The notes under the pieces were generated by a model. That model was not told the origin of the DNA. It did no database searches and saw nothing but the letters and a program-made list of their open reading frames with translations. Source: JAKFEW01 sp036675505 (GTDB taxonomy: Bacteria; Cyanobacteriota; Sericytochromatia; S15B-MN24; JAQBPE01). Taken from it: 64,000 nt of DNA. The stretch spans positions 1 to 64,000 of the forward strand of contig JAKFEW010000020.1 in the NCBI GenBank assembly GCA_036675505.1, read 5' to 3'. Shown in pieces: positions 51,407-59,445 of the stretch; the stretch's first letter is position 1; every line of letters starts with the position of its first letter. A program made the position numbers and the translations under genes.

Positions 51407-52225
51407 CTAGAGCTCCAGGTAGCCCGGCGCGAGCCGGTTGGCGTCGCCCACCGGGCGCGGCGCCTCGCCGCGGCCTGCCGCCAGGCCCGCGAGGCCGACC
51501 TGGGCGAGGCCGGCCGCGGGATCGTAGCGGAAGCCGCCGCCCGGCGCCGCGACGAGCCGCTCGGGGCGCTCGACCTGGGCGAGCGCGAGGTAGACGAAGC
51601 GCGTCCGCCCGTCCTCGTCGACCGGCGGCTGCCCCGCGAGCGTGAGGCGGCCGCTGAAATCGAGCCAGGCCTCGGGCCTGAGGCTCGCGCTGGTCGCGAG
51701 CCTGAGCGGCCCGACCGCGGCGCCGCCGCCCAGCGCGAAGGCCGCCTGGAAGGCCGTCGAGCGGCCCTCGGGCGGCGCGTAACGGTTCGGGTCCTGGGCG
51801 AGCTCGAAGCCGAGCACCCAGCGCCCATCGGGTGTGCGCAGCGTCCACTCGCCGGGGCCCGTGAGCGGGAAGCCGGCCGCGCCCGGCAGCGGCGAGGCGG
51901 CCTGCTGGAAGGCGAGCGTGAGCTCGCCCTGGCGCGTGAAGGTGACGTCGGCCCAGTCGCGCGGGGCCGGGCGCGTGGCGACCACCAGGAAGCCCGGGCC
52001 CGCGATCGCCACGTCGAGCGGCCGGTCCGTGCGCACCTGCCTGGGCGCGGGCGTCGGGCTCGCGGCGGGGCTCGCGGTCGGCTCGGGCGAGCGCAGGTCG
52101 GCGAAGACGTCGCGGAACGAGGCCGCCGGCTGGGGCGCACCGATCACCAGCGGCGGGCCGACCAGCGCGCAGGCGGTCAGCCCCGCGCCCGCGAGCAGCA
52201 GCCCCAGTCCGCGCATCCGGCTCAT
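51407..52225 (-). CDS. Lipoprotein with flagellar hook/rod-like domain (copy 2)
   Basis: A 272-residue lipoprotein, lipobox LTAC (Cys19), with GAGGAGG upstream. After an Ala/Ser/Pro linker the rest resembles the D1/FlgE-FlgG type core of flagellar rod and hook proteins. The entry is LDVAIAGPGFLVVA (compare L-D-x-A-I-x-G-x-G-F-F), then FTRQGELTL, a RWVLGF strand, ..YLALAQVERPERLVAAPGGGFRYDP.. and a terminal ..GDANRLAPGYLEL (compare G-x-L-E-x-S-N). No flagellar gene is nearby and the axial N/C-terminal helices are missing, so this is a lipid-anchored use of the fold. It follows its paralog by 19 bp. Confidence 0.65.
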   Translation of the reverse strand: MSRMRGLGLLLAGAGLTACALVGPPLVIGAPQPAASFRDVFADLRSPEPTASPAASPTPAPRQVRTDRPLDVAIAGPGFLVVATRPAPRDWADVTFTRQGELTLAFQQAASPLPGAAGFPLTGPGEWTLRTPDGRWVLGFELAQDPNRYAPPEGRSTAFQAAFALGGGAAVGPLRLATSASLRPEAWLDFSGRLTLAGQPPVDEDGRTRFVYLALAQVERPERLVAAPGGGFRYDPAAGLAQVGLAGLAAGRGEAPRPVGDANRLAPGYLEL

Positions 52226-52244
52226 CGTGACCTCCTCGGGGGTG

Positions 52245-53228
52245 TCAGGGCGTTTCGAGCGAGCCCGTCAGGATCAAGTTGGCGTTGCCCACCGGGCGGC
52301 CCACTCCGCTCACCGCCACGCCGAGCCGGACCTGGCCGCCCGGCGGGGCGTCGTCCGGCGCGCTCGCGGCGGTCTCGTACCGCAAGATACCGGGGAACCC
52401 GCTGGCCGGCACCAGGCGATCGGGCGAATCGAACTGGGCGATCGCGACATACACCGACCCAGGCGCGCCGTCGGCCGCGCGTGGCGCCGTGCCCGCGAGC
52501 AGCAGCTTGCCCGTGAAGTCGAAGCCGAGCTGGGTCTGGGCCTGGGGGTTGCGGTCGGCATCGAGGTAGAGCCCGCTCAGGGCCGTGGAGGCCGTGCCCC
52601 AGGTGGTCGCGAGCACCGCGACATCTTCGCCAGCGGTCTCGGCGGGCGGCGTGACCGGCTCGCCCGCGAGCTGGTAGCCCACCACGTAGAAAGCCTGGTC
52701 CGCGTGGCGCAGCCGGAAGACCGGCAGGCTGCCGATCGTCTCGGCCTTGAGCCGGAAGTGGCCATGGCGCGTGAAGAGCAGGTCCTCGATGCCCAGCGGG
52801 TACGGCTTGGTGGCGAGCACGAAGTAGCCCGGCCCGCTCACGGCCAGGTCGGCCGGCGCGCCGGTCTTGCTGAATGGACCTGTCGTGCCGGTGGCGCTCG
52901 GGCTCGCACTCGGCGAGGGGCCTGGCGAGGCCTGCGGGCTCGGCGAGGCGCCCGGGTCGTTCGAAGGCGCGATCGGCGCTGGCGTCGGCGTGACCGGGGC
53001 GACGACCCGCGGCACGGGCGTCGCGACCGGTGGCGGCGACTCGCGGGTGGGCGTGGCGACCGCCAGCGGGCCGGGCGTCGCGGGCCGGCCCTGCGTGAGC
53101 GTCGGCAGGCCCGTCGCGCTTGCGCCGGGCCGGTCCGCGCTGCCTGGGGCCTGTTCGTCGCAACCGCCGGCGGCGGCGAGCAGCACGGCGAGCAACACGG
53201 GGATGCGGAGGCGATCGGCGGGCTTCAC
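52245..53228 (-). CDS. Lipoprotein with flagellar hook/rod-like domain (copy 1)
   Basis: A 327-residue protein starting at GTG 53228 (MKPADRLRIPVLLAVLLAAAGGC..), lipobox Cys23. The upstream frame extension lacks a signal peptide and is not used. A linker of about 80 residues is rich in Pro, Thr and Ser. The C-terminal domain begins PADLAVSGPGYFVLA and LLFTRHGHFRL, and continues to LGFDFTGKLLLAG, VYVAIAQFDSPDRLV and ..GNANLILTGSLETP, the hook/rod-like pattern also found in the following gene. It is the first of a minus-strand run that includes copy 2 and possibly the SPFH gene. Confidence 0.65.
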   Translation of the reverse strand: MKPADRLRIPVLLAVLLAAAGGCDEQAPGSADRPGASATGLPTLTQGRPATPGPLAVATPTRESPPPVATPVPRVVAPVTPTPAPIAPSNDPGASPSPQASPGPSPSASPSATGTTGPFSKTGAPADLAVSGPGYFVLATKPYPLGIEDLLFTRHGHFRLKAETIGSLPVFRLRHADQAFYVVGYQLAGEPVTPPAETAGEDVAVLATTWGTASTALSGLYLDADRNPQAQTQLGFDFTGKLLLAGTAPRAADGAPGSVYVAIAQFDSPDRLVPASGFPGILRYETAASAPDDAPPGGQVRLGVAVSGVGRPVGNANLILTGSLETP

Positions 53229-53430
53229 CCGATCTATATACCCCCGCAGGTCCGGCGCACCGGCTCGCCCGCTCGCTCGCCGCCGCGCCTCGATGAAAAG
53301 CTTAACCTCGTGAGATGGCGGGCGTAACGAATCTTCATGATGCAAATCCGCAGGAGGGGTCTATAATCAAGGACGGTGCAAAAGGCGCCGTTCGGATTCA
53401 ACCGGCTCGTCCGGGAAGGTTAGGTGGCTC

Positions 53431-53814
53431 ATGAAGCGCGTCCTGGTCGTGGAAGACGATCCCGACGTCAAGGACCTGATCTGCCGCTACCTGGAGCTCA
53501 GGGACTTCCATTGCGATGGAGCCAGCTCCGCGGCGCAGTGTATGGCCCAGCTCGATTCGCCCGAGCGTCCGGATCTGATCCTGGTTGATCTCGAGCTGCC
53601 GGACCTCGACGGGGCCGAGCTGACGGCGCGGATCCGCGAGCGCCAGAACGGCGACCGCATCCCGGTGCTCATGATCTCGGGCGTCAAGCTCGCGTCGCAG
53701 ATCGACAGGGCCCGCCAGGCAGGCGTCGACGCCTGCCTCTTCAAGCCCTTCTCGCCCAAGGAATTGCTCGCCAAGGTGCGCGAGATGACCGAGATGAAGC
53801 GCCAGGCGATCTAG
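53431..53814 (+). CDS. CheY-like single-domain response regulator
   Basis: A 127-residue receiver domain with no output domain. The acidic pocket Asp9/Asp10, phospho-acceptor Asp53 (LILVDLELPD), Ser83 and Lys105 (LFKPFSP) are all present. TAGGTGG lies upstream of the ATG. Single receivers act through protein contacts, for instance on motility, kinase networks or as phosphate sinks. A terminator follows. It could be fed by the two orphan kinases near 9-14 kb, but nothing in the sequence proves that. Confidence 0.95.
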   Translation: MKRVLVVEDDPDVKDLICRYLELRDFHCDGASSAAQCMAQLDSPERPDLILVDLELPDLDGAELTARIRERQNGDRIPVLMISGVKLASQIDRARQAGVDACLFKPFSPKELLAKVREMTEMKRQAI

Positions 53815-53829
53815 CCAGGCTGCGTAGCG

Positions 53830-53859
53830 ACGCCCCCGACCGCAGGCCGGGGGCGTTTT
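53830..53859 (+). terminator. Terminator after the response regulator
   Basis: Nine-base arms (53830-53838 and 53848-53856), with two further inner pairs, are followed by TTT. Ends the plus-strand regulator transcript. Confidence 0.85.
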
Positions 53860-53903
53860 CGATGCGCGGGCCCGCCCAGGCGCGATGCTCGGATCGCCAA
53901 ACC

Positions 53904-54048
53904 ATTAAACTCAACTTAACTTGGAAGGTGCCGGCCATGCGTGTTCCGCGTGCGGGAGCGGGCGGTCCCCCCGCCCCGCGCGCCGATCGGATCGCGGGTG
54001 AGGGCTTCCCATGTTCGCCGCCATGTGTTAACCTACGTTTAACGTCGT
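53904..54048 (+). promoter_or_regulatory. Two phased TTAAC repeat pairs upstream of the endonuclease gene
   Basis: TTAAA at 53905 with TTAAC at 53916, and TTAAC at 54028 with TTAAC at 54039, each pair exactly 11 bp apart. The second pair lies 46-61 bases before the TTG start at 54089. The 274-bp gap 53815-54088 holds only these pairs and the regulator terminator. Confidence 0.6.
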
Positions 54049-54088
54049 ACCAACCTCTGGCCACGCAGCCAACGTAAGGGAGCCCTCC

Positions 54089-54919
54089 TTGATACCTGCG
54101 CGCATTCTGGTTTCCGGCCTCGCGCTCGTGACCTTCGTGGTCACCGGCTGCGGACAGTCGCCGCTCGGCGCCCGCCCCGCCGGCCAGCGGCCGAACGCGC
54201 AGCGCGTCGCCGCCAAGGCCGCGCCCGCGAACTACTACGCACCGGCCAGCGGCAAGCAGGGCCAGGCGCTGCTGACCGCGCTGCACCAGATCGTCGCGAA
54301 GCACACCGACCTCGGCTACGACCTCGCCCGCGACCACATGTTCGCGGACGTCGACGACCTCGACAACGACAACGTGCTCGAGTGCATCTACATCGGCCGC
54401 CGCCTGGACAAGGTCACCAACCGCACCACCGCGTTCCGCGGCGGCAGCGGCCTCAACGCCGAGCACACCTGGCCGCAGAGCAAGGGCGCCGAGGGCGCGG
54501 CCAAGGCCGACCTGCACCACCTCTTCCCCTCGGACTGCAAGGCCAACTCGACGCGCGGCTCCTTCCCGTTCGGCGAGGTCGCGCGCGAGGATTGGTCCGA
54601 GGGCGGCAGCGCGCGCGGCACCGACGCCCAGGGCCACACGGTCTTCGCGCCCCGCAAGGAGCAGCGCGGCAACACGGCCCGCGCGATCCTGTACTTCTAC
54701 ACGGTCTACGGCGTGACCGGCCGGCCCAGCCTCGAGAACTTCAAGATCGAGGAGCCCGTGCTCAAGAAGTGGCACGCCGAGGACCCCGTGACGGACCAGG
54801 AGCGGGTCCGCAACGACGCCGTCCAGGCGGTCCAGGGCAACCGCAACCCCTTCGTCGACCACCCGGCGTGGGTGACGAAGGTCGGTCGCTTCCTCGGCAA
54901 GAACGCGACCCCAGACTAG
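54089..54919 (+). CDS. Secreted endonuclease I family nuclease (lipoprotein)
   Basis: A 276-residue protein starting at TTG 54089 behind AAGGGAG. Lipobox VTGC gives Cys21. The mature part matches the endonuclease I / Vvn / Dns family: ..LNAEHTWPQSKG.. with catalytic His126, ..DLHHLFPSDCKANSTRGSFPFGEV.. with the metal-binding Asn and the conserved D-L-H-H-L-F-P. These enzymes cut single- and double-stranded DNA or RNA outside the cytoplasm for nutrient use. Its stop TAG shares the palindrome CTAG with the convergent lipase stop. Confidence 0.93.
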   Translation: MIPARILVSGLALVTFVVTGCGQSPLGARPAGQRPNAQRVAAKAAPANYYAPASGKQGQALLTALHQIVAKHTDLGYDLARDHMFADVDDLDNDNVLECIYIGRRLDKVTNRTTAFRGGSGLNAEHTWPQSKGAEGAAKADLHHLFPSDCKANSTRGSFPFGEVAREDWSEGGSARGTDAQGHTVFAPRKEQRGNTARAILYFYTVYGVTGRPSLENFKIEEPVLKKWHAEDPVTDQERVRNDAVQAVQGNRNPFVDHPAWVTKVGRFLGKNATPD

Positions 54920-55635
54920 GGTTTCAGTGCCGCCAGGACGTGGGCGATCGCGGTATCGTCCCTCAAAATCGTCGCATGCCCCGGCCCCCAGAGCATGACG
55001 TTCTTACGGGCCCCATCCAGGTGGGCGTTCGAAGGCGGGTAAATCCGGGTGTCCGTGCCCGTGAAGATGTTGACGCAGCGGCCCAGCACGTCCGGGGCGA
55101 CCGAGGCGTTGAGCCCTTCGAGGAACTCGCTCTCGGGCCGCATCTGCACCGCCGCCGGGTCGCCCAGTAGAAAGGCCAGCTTCGAGCCCCGGTGGGGCGA
55201 GGCGAGCATCACGAGCCGACGCACCTGCTGCTTGCCCTCGGGCGTGCCCAGGTAGGCCCGGCCCAGCAGGCCCCCCATGCTGTGCGCCACCAGGTCCAGC
55301 TCGGGGCTGCGGGCGTTGTCCAGGGTAGCGGCCACGGCCTCCCGCAGGGGCTTCAGCCAGGTGGCCGGGTCGGCCTTGGTGTCCGGCATGTCGAGCGTGT
55401 AGACCCGGTGGCCCGCGTCGACCAGCTTCTTGCCCATCACCTGGAAGTTGCCGCTCGACCCGTTGCGGCCGTGCACCAGCAACACGGGCCGGCCGCGACC
55501 GCCCGTCGAGAGCTTCATCACCATGGCACCGGCGGCCCTCGCCGTCATCTGTTCCGGCGCGACCGCAGCCGTCGGCGTGACCCCCTTGGCGCAGCCCGCC
55601 AGGGCCAGTGCCAGAAGTAAAGCTCCCACACGCAT
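54916..55635 (-). CDS. Lipase/esterase lipoprotein (alpha/beta hydrolase)
   Basis: A 239-residue lipoprotein. ATG 55635 has GTGAGG nine bases upstream; an earlier ATG three codons before abuts the RBS and is rejected. Lipobox LAGC gives Cys15. ..VLLVHGRNGSSG.. is the oxyanion loop, A-H-S-M-G-G carries nucleophile Ser119 and ..GPGHATIL.. probably holds the catalytic His. This is the layout of triacylglycerol lipases and PGAP1-like esterases. Its stop overlaps the endonuclease stop by four bases. Confidence 0.88.
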   Translation of the reverse strand: MRVGALLLALALAGCAKGVTPTAAVAPEQMTARAAGAMVMKLSTGGRGRPVLLVHGRNGSSGNFQVMGKKLVDAGHRVYTLDMPDTKADPATWLKPLREAVAATLDNARSPELDLVAHSMGGLLGRAYLGTPEGKQQVRRLVMLASPHRGSKLAFLLGDPAAVQMRPESEFLEGLNASVAPDVLGRCVNIFTGTDTRIYPPSNAHLDGARKNVMLWGPGHATILRDDTAIAHVLAALKP

Positions 55636-55692
55636 GTCCAACATCCTCACTCGACCCGGCGACGCCGGGGGAATGGTTGTATCATTCCGAGC

Positions 55693-55717
55693 GAGGGTTA
55701 ATAAACGTTCAACGGGA
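55693..55717 (-). promoter_or_regulatory. Phased TTAA-type repeats upstream of the lipase
   Basis: GGTTAA at 55696 and GTTCAA at 55707 share an 11-bp phase in their AA positions. On the coding strand they read TTGAAC then TTAACC, followed about 15 bases later by a TACAAC -10-like hexamer. Confidence 0.5.
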
Positions 55718-55724
55718 TGTGAAT

Positions 55725-57416
55725 TTAGAGTTCGAGCTCGCGGGCGATCGTGTCCATCAAAGGCGCCATCACCTCGGGGTTGAAGGGGTTCTTGAGCCCG
55801 CCCGCCGCGAAGATCTCGAGCAGCGATCGCGTCCCACCCAGGCGGCAGAGCTCGAGGTAGGCCGCCATGGCCTGCTCGTGGTCGTCCATGTCCAGGCGCC
55901 AGAGCTGCAGCGCGCCGACCTCGGCGAGGCCGTAGTCGATGTAGTAGAACGGCGAGGTGAACAGGTGCTGCTTGTACATCCAGCGGAACTGCTTGGCCAC
56001 GTCCTGGTCGCCGTAGTCGACCGTCGGCTCGTACTTGTCCCAGATGGCCGCCCACTGCGTCTCGCGCTCGGCGTGGGTGTGGGTCGGGTGCTCGTAAACC
56101 CAGTGCTGGAACTCGTCGATCATGGCGATGTAGGAGAGCAGCACCAGCGTGTTGATCAGCTTGAGGCGCTTGTAGCGCACGGCCTGCTCCGGCGTGAAGA
56201 ACGCCGTGATGTAGGGCAGCGACAGGAACTCCATGCCCATCGAGTGCACCTCGCAGGCGTCGAAGGTCGGCCAGCGGATGGCCACCGGCTTGATCCACTG
56301 GCTTTCCCAGCCCTGGAAGGCATGGCCCATCTCATGGATCAGGGTCGAGATGTCGCCCTCGGCGCCGGTGCTGTTGCAGAAGATGGCCACCTTGTCCTCG
56401 TCGTCGAACGAGGTCGCGAAGGCGCCGGCCCGCTTGCCGGGCCGGTTCTCGAGGTCGATCAGCCCTTCCTCCACCATGCGGCGGAAGTGGCCGGCGAGCT
56501 TGGGGTGCAGCTGGTCGAAGAGCACCTGGGCCTGGCCCACCTGCTTCTCCACCGGCACCACGTTGGCGCCGAGCGAGAGGCCCGGGAAGTAGTACGAGTC
56601 CGGGCCGGCCACCACGTCGGTGCCGAGCCACTGGGCCTGCCGGGCCCGCAGCTTGGCGAGCACGGGCACCACGTAGGTGTGGATGCCTTCGCGGAAGGCG
56701 GCGACGTCCTTCGGACCGTAATCCGAGCGGCCCATCAGACGGTAGGCCAGGGGCACGAAGTTGGGCTCGCCGACGTTCAGGCCCTTCTGGTGCCGCAGGG
56801 CAATCAGCTGGTCGTAGATGCCGTGGATCTCGGCCCGGTGCGCCTCGGTCCAGGCCATCAAGCCGTCATAGGCGCCGCGGCGGGTGTCGGGCTCGGGATC
56901 GTTCAGGGCGGCGATCGCCTTGGTCAGCGTGAGCGGCCCCTGCCGGGTCTCGATCACCGAGGAGCCGAGGATCCGCTGGTACTGGGTGACGAGGGCGCCT
57001 TCCTCGACCTGCAACTGGATGTTGGCCTCGGCGAAGCCGGCCCGCTCGAGGGCCATCCGCACGAAGAGCTGTTTGCCCAGCCGTTCTTCCAGCTCGGGGC
57101 GGCACTGGCTCGTGAGGAAGGCCTGACGCAGGGTGGCGTCGGCCGCCTGGCAAATCGGCGCGATCACTTCGCGCATGAAGCGCGAGGCGGCCTCGGCGGC
57201 CTCGTCACGGGTGTCCTGAGACTCGCGGAAGCGGCGGCGGGAGGCCTCGCTGTCGACGCGCGCCATCAGATCGTTCCACTTCCAGAACAGGGCTTCCCAG
57301 GCGTCCGCCTGACCATCGGCCGCGGGCAGCGCGGCCAACAGGGCCTGATATTCGGCTTCGACCTCTTCACGGGTCACATCGCGCGGGGTACCGACGGCAG
57401 GAGACACGGACGCCAT
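55725..57416 (-). CDS. M3 family oligoendopeptidase
   Basis: A 563-residue metallopeptidase of the M3 (thimet/PepF) family. Zinc motif H-E-M-G-H at 361-365 (..STLIHEMGHAFQGWESQ..); the third ligand lies in ..FDACEVHSMGMEFL... The N-terminal 300 residues form the helical lid, and no signal peptide is present, so it degrades peptides in the cytoplasm. The ATG at 57416 is the only in-frame choice that leaves a normal length. It follows the zinc-ribbon gene by about 20 bp on the same strand. Confidence 0.95.
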   Translation of the reverse strand: MASVSPAVGTPRDVTREEVEAEYQALLAALPAADGQADAWEALFWKWNDLMARVDSEASRRRFRESQDTRDEAAEAASRFMREVIAPICQAADATLRQAFLTSQCRPELEERLGKQLFVRMALERAGFAEANIQLQVEEGALVTQYQRILGSSVIETRQGPLTLTKAIAALNDPEPDTRRGAYDGLMAWTEAHRAEIHGIYDQLIALRHQKGLNVGEPNFVPLAYRLMGRSDYGPKDVAAFREGIHTYVVPVLAKLRARQAQWLGTDVVAGPDSYYFPGLSLGANVVPVEKQVGQAQVLFDQLHPKLAGHFRRMVEEGLIDLENRPGKRAGAFATSFDDEDKVAIFCNSTGAEGDISTLIHEMGHAFQGWESQWIKPVAIRWPTFDACEVHSMGMEFLSLPYITAFFTPEQAVRYKRLKLINTLVLLSYIAMIDEFQHWVYEHPTHTHAERETQWAAIWDKYEPTVDYGDQDVAKQFRWMYKQHLFTSPFYYIDYGLAEVGALQLWRLDMDDHEQAMAAYLELCRLGGTRSLLEIFAAGGLKNPFNPEVMAPLMDTIARELEL

Positions 57417-57436
57417 GGCTTCGATTCCTTATTCGA

Positions 57437-57679
57437 TCAATTGTTCTGCTCGACTTCGGGCGGGGTGGTCAGCTTCTCGAGGGGGAACTCGTCGTGGATG
57501 CCCCGGGCGGCCTGACGGTCCCAGCGGCGGGTCTTGACCTTGCCGGTCTCGCGATCGATCGCGAAGCCGGCGGAGCACTTCACGCACTGGTGTGAGTACT
57601 CGCTATACCCTGCCTCGAATTCCTCGAATTGATCGCTGCCGCAGAACGGACAGTAAATCCCAGCAGACCCAGCAGACAT
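57437..57679 (-). CDS. Small zinc-ribbon protein
   Basis: An 80-residue protein, ATG 57679 with AAGGGGG upstream. Two C-x-x-C pairs (Cys10/Cys13 and Cys32/Cys35), 18 residues apart, form a zinc ribbon. The C-terminus is polar. No further domain is seen, so it is probably a nucleic-acid- or protein-binding ribbon. It is likely transcribed with the downstream oligoendopeptidase gene. Its promoter would lie in the gap shared with the divergent RNase D gene. Confidence 0.8.
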   Translation of the reverse strand: MSAGSAGIYCPFCGSDQFEEFEAGYSEYSHQCVKCSAGFAIDRETGKVKTRRWDRQAARGIHDEFPLEKLTTPPEVEQNN

Positions 57680-57779
57680 CGCATCCCCCTTCGCGTTGCA
57701 GCCCTGACCCTTGTCTGATATAGTTCCCACCATACCACAGGGCGCAAAATGCTTCAAAGCGCCGGACCGGAGGTTAAGC

Positions 57780-58982
57780 GTGGACACGTCCAATCCCCTA
57801 TTCATCGACGACCGCCGCGAGCTCGCGGCGCTGTGTGAGCGGCTGGAGGGTGAAGACGTGCTCGCGCTCGACACCGAGTTCATCCGCGAGCAGAGCTACA
57901 TCCCGCGGCTCGAGCTGGTGCAGGTGGCCACCCGCGACGGCCTGGTGGCCGTGATCGATTACGGCCGGCTGGGCCGGGCCGACGACGATCCCTTCGCGGC
58001 GATCCTCGCCAACAAGAACGTGCTGAAGATCTTCCACGCCGCCGACCAGGACCTGGAGATGTTCCATCTGCTCACAGACGACGTGCCCGGACCGATCTGG
58101 GACACCCAGCTCGTGATCGGCCTGTTCGGCTACACCGGCCGCACCGGCTACGCCGCCGTCGCCGAGAACCTGCTCGGGGCCAAGCCGGTCAAGGGCGAGA
58201 CGCTGACGGACTGGTCCCAGCGCCCGCTCTCGCCCGAGCAGCTGCACTACGCCGCCGAAGACGTGCGCTTCCTGATCGCCCTCTACGAGCTGGAGCGCCA
58301 GCGCCTCGACGAGCTGGGGCGCCTGTCCTGGGCCGAGGAGGAGTGCGAGCGCCTGCGCTGCTCGGTGGAGGCCACCATCGCCGCCCGCGCCGACGACCTG
58401 ACGCTGTACCAGCGCGTGCGCGGCTGGCACAACCTGGACCGCCGCGGCCTCGCGATCCTGCGTGAGCTCGCGATCTGGCGCGAGGACGAGGCCCACCGCC
58501 GCAACAAGCCCCGCGGCTCGATCATGAAAGACGAGATCCTGGTCGAGGTGGCCCGGCGCGGCCCCAACCACCCGCGTCAGCTGCAGGCCCTGCGCGGCAT
58601 CCACCCGCGCGAGCTGGAGCGCTGCGGCGACGACATCGTCGAGGCCGTGAAGATCGGCAAGGGCGTGCCGGCCAACGAGTGCCCGGTCCCGGGCACCCCC
58701 GGCCCCATGCTCAACGAGGAAGAGACCGCCCTGGCCTCCCTTCTGCAATCCGTGCTGCAGGCAGTCGCCTTCGAGAAGAAGGTCGCCCCGACCCTCGTCG
58801 CCACCTCGGGCGACCTGCAGCGCCTGGTCGACGCCCACATGCGCGGGCGCGCGGACAACATCCCCGTGCTCTCCGGCTGGCGCGGCGAGCTGGTCGGCAA
58901 AGACCTGGAGGGCATCCTCGAGGGACGCCGCACGGTCGGCTGGGATCCCCAGAAAAAGGCGATCCGGATCCAAGAGGCCTAA
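57780..58982 (+). CDS. rnd: Ribonuclease D
   Basis: A 400-residue 3'-5' exoribonuclease that trims tRNA and other stable RNA ends. Start at GTG 57780 with GGAGG seven bases upstream; the upstream frame extension is not used. DEDDy motifs are ..ALDTEFIRE.., ..IFHAADQDLEMF.. and ..YAAEDVRFL... The HRDC domain is at ..LTLYQRVRGWHNLDRRGLAILRELAIWREDEA.., and a second HRDC-like region follows. Length is normal. A good terminator lies immediately after it. Confidence 0.97.
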   Translation: MDTSNPLFIDDRRELAALCERLEGEDVLALDTEFIREQSYIPRLELVQVATRDGLVAVIDYGRLGRADDDPFAAILANKNVLKIFHAADQDLEMFHLLTDDVPGPIWDTQLVIGLFGYTGRTGYAAVAENLLGAKPVKGETLTDWSQRPLSPEQLHYAAEDVRFLIALYELERQRLDELGRLSWAEEECERLRCSVEATIAARADDLTLYQRVRGWHNLDRRGLAILRELAIWREDEAHRRNKPRGSIMKDEILVEVARRGPNHPRQLQALRGIHPRELERCGDDIVEAVKIGKGVPANECPVPGTPGPMLNEEETALASLLQSVLQAVAFEKKVAPTLVATSGDLQRLVDAHMRGRADNIPVLSGWRGELVGKDLEGILEGRRTVGWDPQKKAIRIQEA

Positions 58983-58988
58983 AAGAAA

Positions 58989-59021
58989 GAGCCCGTCGCA
59001 TCAGCGACGGGCTCAAATTTT
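58989..59021. terminator. Bidirectional terminator after RNase D
   Basis: Perfect 11-bp stem (58989-58999 with 59004-59014), loop ATCA, T-rich CAAATTTT on the plus side and AAAAGAAA on the other, giving TTTCTTTT on the minus strand. It serves both the RNase D gene and the small membrane protein gene. Confidence 0.9.
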
Positions 59022-59027
59022 GATCGG

Positions 59028-59270
59028 TCAGTTCGCCATCGACAACATCGCGGTCTGCACCTCGAGGTACGCCCGCATGTCGTCGCCCAGAACGGCGAAG
59101 AAGGTCAAAAAGCTCGCCGTCACCAGCGTGCGCACCATGCGCTCGCGGGTGGAAAAGAACGGCGAGAGAAACATGAACAAGAGCCCGATCGGCGGGACCA
59201 GCAGGTAAATGGTGTTGACCACTTTGCGCGACTGGAAGAAATGAGCGGGGTTGTTCAGGGCTTCATTCAT
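59028..59270 (-). CDS. Small two-helix membrane protein
   Basis: An 80-residue protein. AGGAGG precedes ATG 59270 (MNEALNNPAHFF); a start six codons earlier is possible. Two hydrophobic segments (about 22-40 and 48-63) are separated by a short basic loop (..FFSTRERMVRT..). The C-terminus is polar. No family is recognised. Phased repeats at 59331-59347 lie upstream. Confidence 0.7.
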   Translation of the reverse strand: MNEALNNPAHFFQSRKVVNTIYLLVPPIGLLFMFLSPFFSTRERMVRTLVTASFLTFFAVLGDDMRAYLEVQTAMLSMAN

Positions 59271-59330
59271 TGCGGAACCTCCTGCCATGCAAGCATGGGT
59301 TATGGTTCTTGTACCCTGGTCGTACAGAAT

Positions 59331-59347
59331 CTTAACTGATCGTTAGG
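59331..59347 (-). promoter_or_regulatory. Phased TTAA-type repeats upstream of the small membrane protein
   Basis: CTTAAC at 59331 and GTTAGG at 59342, 11 bp apart. On the coding strand CTAAC and TTAAG precede a TACAAG -10-like hexamer by about 17 bases. Confidence 0.5.
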
Positions 59348-59410
59348 AGCACGGCGTTACGCCATTTTGTCCGACATCCGGTGGGCGGAACCGCCAACGG
59401 CCCAGAGAAA

Positions 59411-59432
59411 CGGCCGGCCCGGAGGCCGGCCG
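59411..59432 (-). terminator. Hairpin after the processive GT2 gene
   Basis: Nine-bp perfect stem (59411-59419 with 59424-59432), loop CGGA, followed on the minus strand by TTTCTCT. Possible terminator of the GT2 gene. Confidence 0.6.
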
Positions 59433-59445
59433 CGAAGGGCTGGAG

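Noticed and set aside
53862..54077. 71-codon open frame between the response regulator and the endonuclease
   Set aside because: No ribosome binding site, runs through the phased repeat elements, and the translation has no protein-like pattern.
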